From assembly GCA_947473045.1 (NCBI GenBank), contig CANJCO010000008.1, forward strand, positions 54,754 to 118,753: a DNA stretch of 64,000 nucleotides, in the 5' to 3' direction. The notes below the pieces were generated by a model. The model made no database searches. It saw only the letters and a program-made list of their open reading frames with translations, and had not been told where the DNA came from. Below, piece after piece: positions 27,181 to 35,448 of this stretch. This DNA comes from Myxococcales bacterium (GTDB lineage: Bacteria > Myxococcota_A > Polyangia > Polyangiales > Polyangiaceae). The translations under genes and the position numbers were made by a program. Numbering within the stretch: the stretch's first letter is position 1; the number at the start of each line of letters is the position of its first letter.

Positions 27181-27981
27181 TCATCCGAGCAGGAAGCTCA
27201 CGAAGTAGTCGAGCACGAAAATGCCCGCCGCGCTGGCGACGACCGTGGCGTTGACGCTCTTGCCGACGCCCGGCGCTCCGCCGGTTGTCGACAGGCCGAA
27301 GTGGCAGCTCGCGAGCGCGATGACGAGCCCAAAGACAACGCTCTTCAGCAAGCCGTTGGCCACGTCGCCGAAGCCGAGGAGGCCGCCGGTCAGGCCGTGG
27401 ACGAAGGCTTGCGGTTCGACGCCGATGAGGGCGCGGCTCGCGTACGTCGCCCCGAAGAGGGCGAGGGCATCGGCGTAGATCGTCATCACGAGGAGCGTGA
27501 TCGTGATGCTGATGAACCGCGGCAGCACGAGGAAGCTGATTGGGTCGATCGCCAGCGCGCGCAGGGCGTCGATCTGGTCGGTGACGACCATCGTGCCGAG
27601 CTCGGCGGTGTTGTTCGCTCCGACGCGGCCGGAGATCATCAGCGCGGTAAGCAGCGGGGCGATTTCGCGCAGGGTGCCGAAACCGGCGGCCCACCCGACC
27701 AGGCCTTCGGCCCCGAGGCGCTTCACGATCGGCGCCGCCTGAATCACCATGATAGCCCCGGTGAACAGCGCCGTGACGATCACGATTGGCACCGACTTTA
27801 CGCTCATTTTATAGAGATTTCGGCGCAGCTCTCCCCGATCGACGCGCGGGGGAAACATGCGCACGAGCACGCGTCCAAACAGCACGCCCATGCCTCCAGC
27901 GGTCTCGGCGGCGCTGAGAAACGACGCACCGGCGGCGGCAAACAGCTTCGTGGCGCGGGCGGCGGGCTGGGTGGTCGTCAC
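27181..27981 (-). CDS. MlaE family ABC transporter permease (second copy)
   Basis: 266 residues from a GTG (FVTTTQPAARATKL). The frame is open further upstream, but that stretch overlaps the preceding membrane-protein gene, so this later start is preferred; confidence in it is moderate. The sequence contains IMVIQAAPIVKRLGAEGLVG, LREIAPLLTALMISGRVGANNTAELGTMVVTDQIDALRAL and a C-terminal transmembrane segment. It is clearly a paralog of the next gene, not a duplicate. Two adjacent MlaE permeases with one MlaF and one MCE gene suggest a heterodimeric permease or two alternative systems. Confidence 0.88.
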   Translation of the reverse strand: MTTTQPAARATKLFAAAGASFLSAAETAGGMGVLFGRVLVRMFPPRVDRGELRRNLYKMSVKSVPIVIVTALFTGAIMVIQAAPIVKRLGAEGLVGWAAGFGTLREIAPLLTALMISGRVGANNTAELGTMVVTDQIDALRALAIDPISFLVLPRFISITITLLVMTIYADALALFGATYASRALIGVEPQAFVHGLTGGLLGFGDVANGLLKSVVFGLVIALASCHFGLSTTGGAPGVGKSVNATVVASAAGIFVLDYFVSFLLG

Positions 27982-28031
27982 GAATTTGCTGCAGTATGCC
28001 CGTAACGCGCGGGAGCCGAAAGCGCGCAGCG

Positions 28032-28358
28032 TCAGCTGGCGCCCGGGAGCAGCAGCGAGAGCACGATTTCGAGCGCGACGCTCGGAAGCGACGCCAGCGC
28101 GGCCCAGCAGAGGCCCGCCAGCGGACTCCACCACGTGCGACGCGTTCGAATGAAGTGCACGACGACCGCGATTTGGCCGAACGCGAAAATCGAACAATCG
28201 CGGCTCACGGCGGGCCAGGCGCGTTCGCGACCGAGCGGCGTCAAGCGGCGCTCATCGCGCACGACGATCGCGACGGAGGCGGCCGTCGTGAGGGCCCACG
28301 AGGCCGTTAGCGCGAGGAGTTCAAAGGCGTCCTGCGACGCGGAGTGCGGCGGCTCCAC
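28032..28358 (-). CDS. Small membrane protein
   Basis: 108 residues, GTG start 6 bp after the plsB stop. It has about three hydrophobic segments (LLALTASWALTTAASVAIVV, FAFGQIAVVVHFI, LAGLCWAALASLPSVALEIVLSLLL) separated by Arg-rich loops. No family is recognised. Being wedged between plsB and mlaE on the same strand it is probably co-transcribed with the lipid genes. Confidence 0.6.
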   Translation of the reverse strand: MEPPHSASQDAFELLALTASWALTTAASVAIVVRDERRLTPLGRERAWPAVSRDCSIFAFGQIAVVVHFIRTRRTWWSPLAGLCWAALASLPSVALEIVLSLLLPGAS

Positions 28359-28364
28359 GCGGGA

Positions 28365-30977
28365 TTAATCCCTGCGGCGATCGATGAAGGCTGTGATGCG
28401 TGCCTCGATGGTGGCGACGGTGTCGGCGCTCGCGTAGCTCGTTGGCAGGGAGAGTTTGCCGTCGCTGCGGTTGAGGAACTGGAGGTCGACGAACGCCGCG
28501 TAGGCGTTCTCGATGACGGGGCGGCTGACAGCTTCGCGGCGTTCGATTTCGCCTGCAAGATACATGCGTTCGCCGACGTCGATCGCGCGCTTGGTCAGGT
28601 CCTTGAGCGGCATCGGCGCGCGGATCAGCTGCGCGAGGGAGCGTGCGGCGACGCGATACGACTCGACGAAATTGCGGATCAGCTGGCGATAGAGCACCAC
28701 TTGCGCGCGACCAGCCTCGCCGTGTGACGTGACGACGTCCCCTTCGCGCTCGAGCTCGCCGTCCGCGACCATCGCCGCGAGCGTCTCGTCGAAAATGGCG
28801 TCGAAGGTAGCGTCTGCGCGGAACTGAAACTCGTATTTGAACAGCTTTGACAGCACGAGCACGCGCTCGCGCAGCGCGGAGACCCCGATCGACGGAACGC
28901 TGTGCGCGAGCACCGCCGTGGCCACCAGCGCCCGCGAGACGAAGAAGTGAATGATGACGTTCTTCGCGAGGTCGAGCGACATGCGCGCGTCGTCGTCGAC
29001 GATGTAAATCGCGTCGGAGCGGGGCCCGCGCAGCGACTCTTTTCGGCCCGTGTCTCCGGGCAATTTGGCGTGCGCGTGCCCGGCTTTCACGAAGAGCTCA
29101 AGCGCCTCGCGGAGCGCTTCGAGGCGGATGCGGCCTGGCTCTTTCGGGTGCGAGAGCGACGGCGAAAATCGGGCGCCGAAGGCGTGAAGGCTTCGGGCGA
29201 TGCGCTCGCACAGCGTGATGAGCTCGTCGTGAGCGAGGCCGCGCTTGCCATGCACGAGCAGCGCGCACGCTACGAGGGAACCGGCGGTTACGGCCGTAAC
29301 GCGGTTGATCTCGTTCATCACGCGGTACGCGAGGCGCGTAACGACCGCGCGGCGTCGGGCAGGGGTGAGCTGCGCGAGCGCGGAGGTGTTGGCCTGAGGG
29401 TCGAGCTCTTTCAGCACCCCCTCGAGCGTGAGCAGCTCGCCAAACTGCACCGACAGGCGGCCGTAGCGCCTCGCGAGGATGTCGACGCTGCCAAGCAGGC
29501 CGCGGACGTCCTCCTTCGGCTTCTCTCCGCCTGACAGCTCGGCGACGTAGGCGTCTTCTTCGACGAAGCGCTCATAGCCGATGGAGACCGGTACGAATTG
29601 GATGCTCTGTCCCGTTGAGCCCAGCGCAGCATCGACGATGATCGACAGCAAGCCGACCTTTGGCGGCAACAGCTTTCCGGTGCGCGAGCGACCGCCTTCG
29701 AGGAAAAATTCGAGGGTCCAGCCGTCCTTGAGCAGCCTGCGCATGTACGCGTCGACGACGGCGCCGTAGAGCCGGTCTCCCTTGAAGCTTCGACGAATGA
29801 AGAATGCGCCGGCCTTGCGAAGCAGCGGGCCAACCGGAAAGAAGTTCAAGTTGTCGCCCGCGGCGATGAGCGGCATCTGCATGTGCGCCTGATAGAGCAC
29901 CTGCGAGAGAATCATGTAGTCTACATGTGATTTGTGGCTCGGCAGGAGCACGAGCGTGCCGTCTTTGGCCGCTTCGCGGATGCGCTCGAGGCCAGACTGG
30001 TCGACCTCGATGCTGGAGTACATTCGGCCGACCGTTTGGTCGACGCCGGCGTCGAGCATCGCCACCATGTTCATGTCGAGCGAGGCTTCGAGCTCCTTGA
30101 GCATCGAGTTCGCTTTCACGTTGAGCACGCGGCGCTCCGGGTCGCCTTCGCCGGCCATGTCGCCGATGACCTTTTGCAGCCGCGGGCTCCGAAGCACCTC
30201 GTCGCGCATGCGATCACTGGGCTTGCGCGTGGGACCCAGCACGCCGCGCCGCTCGCGCTCGAGTCGCCGAAGCAGCGCGTAGGTCATGCGGCGAACGAGC
30301 ACTTCGTCGCTCGCGCCGGTCTCCGAAGCGATGAACGCGCGCACGTCGAGAGGCGGTCCGGCGCGCAGCGTTACGTGCCGGTAATTGGCTAAAAATTGGG
30401 CGATCGTGCGCATCTTGCCCGGCCACTCGCGCGGTCCGAACACCGCGTCGATCGGCGTGTGCTGCGCCGCGTCGCCGTGCTTGCTCCAGACGAACACTTG
30501 CGGCACGAGCACGATCGGCTTCGGCAGCGTGCGCTGGGCGTCGATGATAGCGCGCAGGAACCGATCGCCTTCGATGTGGCCTCGCGCGCCGGGTTCGAGG
30601 AGCGTGGGCGGTCGCTTGAGGAACAGCGCCGCCGACCCGCCGGAGACCAGCGTGCGCAACAGTTCGCGTTCGTCGTGCGCGCGCTCCCGCGACAGCAGCG
30701 CGCTGAGCCATCCGCGACCCATCGGCTCGAGGAAGCTGAGGCCCAGGTCGTTTGCGAACCGGACCCGCGGCAGACCGTGGCGCTTGGTGAGGAAGTCGAG
30801 CGCGAAGAAATCGACGAACGAGAGGTTGCGCAGGACATAGACGACCGTGCCCTGCTGCTCGGCGCGTCGAACGTGATCGACCCAGGCCTCGTCGACCTCG
30901 ATGTGCTGAAAAAATCGCTCGTACAGCCAGCCAAGTGCTGCGTTTGGCTCGTATCCGGCGAGGAGGGGCTTGCTCAC
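28365..30977 (-). CDS. plsB: Glycerol-3-phosphate acyltransferase PlsB
   Basis: 870 residues, GTG start; the full-length PlsB size is near 800. The four acyltransferase blocks are visible: H348-x4-D353 in HKSHVDYM, GAFFIRRSFKGDRLYG, FFLEGGRSRTGKLLPPK and IQFVPVSIGYERFVE. It transfers an acyl group to sn-1 of glycerol-3-phosphate at the inner membrane, the first step of phospholipid synthesis. An unusual N-terminal extension of about 250 residues contains a degenerate acyltransferase-like region (VLRNLSFVDFFALDFLTKRHG). It is upstream in a run of lipid genes. Confidence 0.93.
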   Translation of the reverse strand: MSKPLLAGYEPNAALGWLYERFFQHIEVDEAWVDHVRRAEQQGTVVYVLRNLSFVDFFALDFLTKRHGLPRVRFANDLGLSFLEPMGRGWLSALLSRERAHDERELLRTLVSGGSAALFLKRPPTLLEPGARGHIEGDRFLRAIIDAQRTLPKPIVLVPQVFVWSKHGDAAQHTPIDAVFGPREWPGKMRTIAQFLANYRHVTLRAGPPLDVRAFIASETGASDEVLVRRMTYALLRRLERERRGVLGPTRKPSDRMRDEVLRSPRLQKVIGDMAGEGDPERRVLNVKANSMLKELEASLDMNMVAMLDAGVDQTVGRMYSSIEVDQSGLERIREAAKDGTLVLLPSHKSHVDYMILSQVLYQAHMQMPLIAAGDNLNFFPVGPLLRKAGAFFIRRSFKGDRLYGAVVDAYMRRLLKDGWTLEFFLEGGRSRTGKLLPPKVGLLSIIVDAALGSTGQSIQFVPVSIGYERFVEEDAYVAELSGGEKPKEDVRGLLGSVDILARRYGRLSVQFGELLTLEGVLKELDPQANTSALAQLTPARRRAVVTRLAYRVMNEINRVTAVTAGSLVACALLVHGKRGLAHDELITLCERIARSLHAFGARFSPSLSHPKEPGRIRLEALREALELFVKAGHAHAKLPGDTGRKESLRGPRSDAIYIVDDDARMSLDLAKNVIIHFFVSRALVATAVLAHSVPSIGVSALRERVLVLSKLFKYEFQFRADATFDAIFDETLAAMVADGELEREGDVVTSHGEAGRAQVVLYRQLIRNFVESYRVAARSLAQLIRAPMPLKDLTKRAIDVGERMYLAGEIERREAVSRPVIENAYAAFVDLQFLNRSDGKLSLPTSYASADTVATIEARITAFIDRRRD

Positions 30978-30997
30978 GTGCGGTGCGTCGGCTGAAA

Positions 30998-31615
30998 TCA
31001 GCCGCCTCCGAAGGCCTTCTTCATGACCTCAATGACCCGGCGCGCGGAGTCGCCGGTAAGCCCATTGGCTGCATACGGCCAGTTGAACCCGAACGGCCTG
31101 ACTTGATTGCATGAAAGCGAAACCAGCAGGTCGGCGGGTGGCTGACCCGGCTGCGCGATCGAGACGCCGAACTCGGCGAACATGCAGGTCTCTTTGGGGG
31201 CCACGAAATTCGCCTGGTGACCGAGGAGGTCGAGCAGCTCATCGTGCTGCTTCGCGTCCTGCAGCGGGACCCAGCCGAGAATGCGAAACTCGTGAAAACG
31301 CTGCACAGCCTGCTCGGCGGGCGGCTGGGGCGCGCTTCCTGGAACGATGCCCGGGGGCAGCAGGCCCGGCGGCAGCAGGCCGGCGGCGGCCGTCGCCCAC
31401 TGTTGCACCTGCGGCGGCAACGCAAACGGGGCTGCACCCCCCGGCTGCGCCTGTGCGACCTGCGGCGGCGGCTCGTAGTTCTGAAGACGGTAAACGGTGA
31501 TTGGCGCAGATTTCATCGCGTCGAACGGCTGCGTCAGGCCTCCGGCGCACCCCTCGGCCATCAGCAAAAAAGTGGCGCAAGCAGCGATCCGGGCGAGGTT
31601 CGAGAGGGGGGGCAT
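30998..31615 (-). CDS. Hypothetical lipoprotein
   Basis: 205 residues, ATG preceded by AAGGAG. The hydrophobic leader ends in MAEGC, predicting lipidation at Cys23. A Pro/Gln/Ala-rich linker is followed by a globular C-terminal part with LGWVPLQDAKQHDELLDLLGHQANFVAPKETCMFAEFGVS and SLSCNQV. The function is unknown. It lies 20 bp upstream of plsB on the same strand and may be an envelope partner of the lipid cluster. Confidence 0.7.
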   Translation of the reverse strand: MPPLSNLARIAACATFLLMAEGCAGGLTQPFDAMKSAPITVYRLQNYEPPPQVAQAQPGGAAPFALPPQVQQWATAAAGLLPPGLLPPGIVPGSAPQPPAEQAVQRFHEFRILGWVPLQDAKQHDELLDLLGHQANFVAPKETCMFAEFGVSIAQPGQPPADLLVSLSCNQVRPFGFNWPYAANGLTGDSARRVIEVMKKAFGGG

Positions 31616-31714
31616 GCAGGTCTCCTTGCGCTTCAGCCTACGGTGATGCGCGCACGATTCGCAACCGCAACCGCCCGCGACCCATCGCGGCGTTATGCGC
31701 TACAAAGCCGATTC

Positions 31715-32134
31715 ATGTTCAAGGTGAAGAAGATCGATCACATCGCGGTCTGCGTGCGCGACATCGACGAAGCGGCCGCGAAGTTCGCGGCGGTGCTGGG
31801 GCTCATCCCGGCCTCGCGAGAGGTTGTCGCTTCGCAAAAAACAGAGGCCGCGCTGCTGCCGATCGGCGAGACGAGCCTCGAGCTCATTTCCCCGAAGGGT
31901 AACGAGGGGCTCGAGAAATTCCTCGAAAAGCGCGGGCCCGGGCTTCATCACATTGCGGTCGAGATCGAGGGCATCGAGTCGGCGCTGGCGCTGCTGAAGA
32001 GCCTCGGCGTGCCGCTGATCGACGAGGTCCCGCGCAGGGGCGCGCGAGGGCACAAAGTGGCTTTCGTGCATCCAAAAGCGACCGGGGGCGTGCTCGTCGA
32101 GCTGGTCGAACCCGAAGCCCACGCCGGAGCCTAG
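31715..32134 (+). CDS. mce: Methylmalonyl-CoA epimerase (glyoxalase/VOC fold)
   Basis: 139 residues, ATG start; upstream in-frame extension runs antisense through the lipoprotein gene and is rejected. VOC metal ligands are visible: His9 in KIDHIAVCV, Glu in TSLELISP, His in GLHHIAVEIEG and Glu in VLVELVEPE. The DIDEAAAKFAAVLGL and LKSLGVPLIDEVPRRGARGHKVAFVHPK segments match methylmalonyl-CoA epimerases, which interconvert the R and S forms in the propionate pathway, a source of methylmalonyl-CoA extender units in myxobacteria. Confidence 0.9.
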   Translation: MFKVKKIDHIAVCVRDIDEAAAKFAAVLGLIPASREVVASQKTEAALLPIGETSLELISPKGNEGLEKFLEKRGPGLHHIAVEIEGIESALALLKSLGVPLIDEVPRRGARGHKVAFVHPKATGGVLVELVEPEAHAGA

Positions 32135-32259
32135 GCCGCCCGCCTGGCTCGCGTCACTTCGTTCTTGTAAACCCGGGCCGTTGCTGTTGTAGCTTCAGCG
32201 CGGGCGAAGTTTGGCGTTTTTGCGCCGTCAGCACGCACCATCAGGAGGATTCGCGAACT

Positions 32260-33558
32260 ATGAGGCAATCAATGGGTCGGAAGCTAACCATCGGGAGCTT
32301 CGTCGCGGTCATCGCCCTCGGGGCGGCCATGACAGACGCGTCGGCACAACCTGCGCCGAGCGCGAAGCCGGCCGCTGTCCCGGCAGCGAAGCCTGCAGCA
32401 AGCGCGAAGCCTGCCGCCACGCCTGCCAAGCCCGCCGTCGCGCCTGCGGCTGCGAAGCCCGCCGCTGCGCCCGCAGCCCCGGTCGCCGCGACGCCCGCAA
32501 AGCCCGCCGCTGCGCCCGCAGCCCCGGTCGCCGCGACGCCCGCAAAGCCCGCCGCCGCGCCCGCAGCCCCGGTCGCCGCGAAGCCCGCTGCCGCTGCGCC
32601 CGTCACCGATGCCAAGACCGCCAAGGCGCGTTACGGCTCGGCCGAAACCAAGTTCAAGGCGAACGATTTCGCGGGTGCTCTCGTCGACTTTCAGGCTCTC
32701 GATGCGTTCAAGCCGACGCCACAGTCGCGCCGCTACATCGCCCTTTGCCACGATAGTCTCAAGCAGTTTCCGGAAGCCGCCGGCGCGTACGAGGCCTTCT
32801 TGAAGGATGTGCCCGCCAAGCTTCAAAAAGAGGGCGACGCGGCCAAGGCTCGCCTCGCCGTCATCAAGGCGATGCCCGGGAAGGTGCGCTTCGTCACCGA
32901 GCCCGCCGGCGCCGCGGTGATGGTTGACGGCAAGGCGTTGCCGGGCGTGACGCCGCTCGAAGTTGACCTCGCCGCCGGTTCGCACAAGGTTCGCGTCGAG
33001 CACGCGGGCTTCGTCGCTGCCGACCATGACCTCGCGGTCTCGTTCGGTTCCCGACAAGATGACAAGGCTCGCCTCGTTCCCGTCGCTGCGGTGGCCGTCG
33101 TCGCTCCTGCGCCCGCTCCCGCGGCGGGCGTGGCTGCGCCGGTTGCCGCGCCGGTGGCTCCGGTGGTCGCCGCTGCGCCCGCTCCTGCGGGCACCGCCAA
33201 GGCGCACAGCACGATGCCCGCGATCATTACCGGAGGCCTGGCCGTCGTCGCGGCTGGCGTCGGCGCGACTTTCGGCATTCTGGCGCTCTCCGACAAGAGC
33301 GACTTCGACAAGAAGCCCACGTCCGATACGGCCGATTCCGGCGAAAACAAGGCGCTCATCGCCGACATGGCGTTCGGCGTGGCTATCACGCTGGGCGTTA
33401 CGAGCGCGGTGCTTTTCTTTTCAAAAGACGACGACGCGCCTGCCAAGGCGACCAACGCTCTCCCTGCCGCTCCCTCCAGGAAGCAGGCCTTCACCATCAC
33501 CCCCATGCCCATCGTCACGCCCCACGGCGGCGGCGCTGGCGCGATTGTCCGATTCTGA
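32260..33558 (+). CDS. PEGA-domain protein with Pro/Ala repeat linker
   Basis: 432 residues. A signal peptide (to about residue 29, cleaving near ASA) is followed by an Ala/Pro/Lys-rich low-complexity region with 15-residue repeats and a TPR-like helical region (KARYGSAETKFKANDFAGALVDFQAL). Then come a PEGA domain (VRFVTEPAGAAVMVDGKALPGVTPLEVDL to VRVEHAGF), another Ala/Pro linker and two C-terminal hydrophobic segments (AIITGGLAVVAAGVGATFGILAL and DMAFGVAITLGVTSAVLFF). PEGA domains are typical of exported or surface proteins. It is probably periplasmic and membrane-anchored. A second protein with TPR plus two transmembrane segments lies at 35448-36248. Confidence 0.83.
   Translation: MRQSMGRKLTIGSFVAVIALGAAMTDASAQPAPSAKPAAVPAAKPAASAKPAATPAKPAVAPAAAKPAAAPAAPVAATPAKPAAAPAAPVAATPAKPAAAPAAPVAAKPAAAAPVTDAKTAKARYGSAETKFKANDFAGALVDFQALDAFKPTPQSRRYIALCHDSLKQFPEAAGAYEAFLKDVPAKLQKEGDAAKARLAVIKAMPGKVRFVTEPAGAAVMVDGKALPGVTPLEVDLAAGSHKVRVEHAGFVAADHDLAVSFGSRQDDKARLVPVAAVAVVAPAPAPAAGVAAPVAAPVAPVVAAAPAPAGTAKAHSTMPAIITGGLAVVAAGVGATFGILALSDKSDFDKKPTSDTADSGENKALIADMAFGVAITLGVTSAVLFFSKDDDAPAKATNALPAAPSRKQAFTITPMPIVTPHGGGAGAIVRF
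32455..32580 (+). repeat. Three 45-bp tandem repeats within the PEGA gene
   Basis: Units begin at 32455, 32500 and 32545. The first two appear base-for-base identical over 45 bp; the third differs by one base in its first two-thirds, then diverges at its end. Each encodes KPAAAPAAPVAATPA. Near-identity in a GC-rich coding region suggests recent expansion and a linker length that can vary between strains. Confidence 0.85.
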
Positions 33559-33567
33559 GGCGTCGCC

Positions 33568-34005
33568 ATGAACAAATTGAACAACAAACGTGCAATTGCC
33601 CTGGGGGTCATCGCCCTCGTTGCGGCAGCGGGGTGCGAGTTGGCGGTCGACTTCGATCGCTCACTGATTGAAACGGGTGGTCCGGACGCTTCGTTCCCCG
33701 ATGCTCCGCGCGACAACAACGTCGCCGACAACGCAGCCCCCGATTCGAACGTGCCGGATTCGAACATGCCCGATACCTCGGTTCCGGATGGCGGCGCCGA
33801 TGCGAGTGACGGCTCGGTCGCGGATGCGAGCGACGGCTCGGTCCCGGATGCGAGCGACGGCTCGGTCGCCGACGGGTCGATCTCGGATGCGGGCGCGGAT
33901 GCCGACGATGGGTCGATGAACGCGGACGCCGACGACGGATCGATGTCCGATGCGGGCGCGGACGCCGACGACGGATCGATCGTGTCCGACAGCGGAAGCG
34001 ACTGA
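33568..34005 (+). CDS. Asp/Ser-rich lipoprotein with tandem DASDGSV repeats
   Basis: 145 residues. Signal peptide with lipobox AAAGC, lipidation at Cys23. The mature part is strongly acidic and low-complexity: PDSNVPDSNMPD, then three 24-bp repeats (33799-33870) encoding DASDGSV plus one residue, then DADDGSM-type repeats. It has no Arg or Lys after about residue 50. The Asp-x-Asp/Ser-Gly pattern could bind Ca2+ or act as a stalk. It lies 9 bp after the PEGA gene and is likely co-expressed. I do not recognise a defined family. Confidence 0.72.
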   Translation: MNKLNNKRAIALGVIALVAAAGCELAVDFDRSLIETGGPDASFPDAPRDNNVADNAAPDSNVPDSNMPDTSVPDGGADASDGSVADASDGSVPDASDGSVADGSISDAGADADDGSMNADADDGSMSDAGADADDGSIVSDSGSD

Positions 34006-34014
34006 ACGAGCCAC

Positions 34015-34055
34015 GCGCGGGGAATGGCGGCGGGACGGCCGCCCATTCCTCGCGC
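34015..34055. terminator. Hairpin between convergent lipoprotein genes
   Basis: GCGCGGGGAATGGCGGC (34015-34031) can pair with GCCGCCCATTCCTCGCGC (34038-34055) with one mismatch and one bulge, in the 63-bp gap between two convergent stops. There is no U-tract on either side, so it may be a Rho-assisted or bidirectional terminator. Confidence 0.45.
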
Positions 34056-34068
34056 TACGCTAGCGCTA

Positions 34069-35448
34069 CTACTTCGCGCAGCGCAGAAAGTACTGGCTTC
34101 CTGCTGCCGAGATTTTGACGGGCCTGCAAGTCATCCCGGGCGCGCAATCCGAGGTCACGCAGCACACGTCGGAGCAGTACTTGCCCTTCGTCGAATCCGG
34201 ATCCGTGTAGCAGCGGTTGCTTCGGCACTCGGAATCTACGGTGCAGGTGACACCGTTCGTTTTGGTGCCGGCCTTGCTGACCGTCTTCGAGCACAGCGGC
34301 ACGAAGTCGGCTCCGACCTGTTGATTCCAGCAAGTCGTGGGGAGCCCTTCGAGGTCGCCGCACGCGCTGGAGCCGCAGCAAGGGGTCACGCAGTCGTCGC
34401 AATTAAAAACAACGTAGCACTTGAGAGTCTGGCACGCGCCGCTCACGCAGCTCGGGCTCTGATTCTGACTGCAACTTGACGCGGAATCACCTTGGAGGCC
34501 GCCGCCAGGGGCCTGGCCGCACTTGAACACTTTGTGTCCTGATAGCGTGCCGAGCGTACACATCTGGGAGCCGCCGCACTGGGTGTCGTCGCAGCACGTA
34601 TCGGTGCACTGGCCGCTTTCAGCGACGCCGGAGCGGCACTCGCCCGAGCTGCCGGACTGCCCTGGCGATTTCGAGCCGGTTGCGCTGCGGCCGATCAGTG
34701 CGCCTTTGACGCAGTAATTGCCGCCCAAGCCAGGGCCGAAGCACACGAAGCTCGCGTCTCCGCAGTCGCTCGACTGGCAGCAGGCTCGGGTGCAAACTCC
34801 TGCGCCCTTGGTGACGTCAGGGCCCAGCTCGGTGAGGTTGGCGCAGAGCAGGCCGCGTTGGCACTCGCCATCCTGGGTGCACACCTCGCCCATGGCTTTC
34901 GAGGCCGGCGTGATGCACTGGAGCGAGAGGGGATCGCACTTGTCGTTGCCCGCGCACGGCGTCTTCGTGCAGTCGGTGTTGACGCACTGTCCCGAAGGCG
35001 CGCAGGTCAGGCCGCTCGGGCAGAGGGTGGCAGAATCGGTGTTGTCGACGATTCCGTCGCAGTTATCGTCGATCCCGTTGCACACTTCGGGCGGGGCGGG
35101 ATGGTCGGCGCTGCCCGGGTGAACACTCGGATCGCTGTCGTTGCAGTCGACGCCGGCCGTTGATCCGTCGGCGGCGAGGGTGCCGCACACCGAGAAGCCG
35201 TCGTTGTCGGCGTCGCTCAGGGGCCCGTCGTCAATGGTGCCGTTGCAGTCGTTGTCGAAGTGATCGCAGACGTCGACTTTCTCGCAGGCGGTGCAACCCG
35301 AGCCCTTGCAGTACTGGTTCTGGGGGCACGCGCGCGTCGAGCCTCCCGCGCAGGTGAACTGCGGGATGGTGTCGGAGACGATGGCCTCGCAGCTGACGAT
35401 GGCGATAAGCGCGGAAGCGAACCCAAGCGAGCCAAGAACACGACGCAT
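34069..35448 (-). CDS. Cysteine-rich lipoprotein with MopE-like motifs
   Basis: 459 residues from the ATG that shares a base with the upstream TGA (TGATG). Lipobox IVSC, lipidation at Cys20. The N-terminal third has MopE-type repeats: CDHFDNDCNGTIDDG (61-75), DADNDG (79-84), VDCNDSDPSVHPG and EVCNGIDDNCDGIVD (122-136). These are found in myxobacterial surface proteins and proposed to bind metal (Ca2+/Cu). The remainder contains many regularly spaced Cys including CC pairs (TRACCQSSDCG, DTCCDDTQCGG, CVTPCCGSSACGDL, DVCCVTSDCAPG). It is probably a disulfide-rich outer-surface protein; the function is unknown. Confidence 0.82.
   Translation of the reverse strand: MRRVLGSLGFASALIAIVSCEAIVSDTIPQFTCAGGSTRACPQNQYCKGSGCTACEKVDVCDHFDNDCNGTIDDGPLSDADNDGFSVCGTLAADGSTAGVDCNDSDPSVHPGSADHPAPPEVCNGIDDNCDGIVDNTDSATLCPSGLTCAPSGQCVNTDCTKTPCAGNDKCDPLSLQCITPASKAMGEVCTQDGECQRGLLCANLTELGPDVTKGAGVCTRACCQSSDCGDASFVCFGPGLGGNYCVKGALIGRSATGSKSPGQSGSSGECRSGVAESGQCTDTCCDDTQCGGSQMCTLGTLSGHKVFKCGQAPGGGLQGDSASSCSQNQSPSCVSGACQTLKCYVVFNCDDCVTPCCGSSACGDLEGLPTTCWNQQVGADFVPLCSKTVSKAGTKTNGVTCTVDSECRSNRCYTDPDSTKGKYCSDVCCVTSDCAPGMTCRPVKISAAGSQYFLRCAK

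Noticed and set aside
32455..32580. CRISPR-like regular repeats
   Set aside because: Repeats are directly adjacent without spacers, in frame and encode a Pro/Ala linker.
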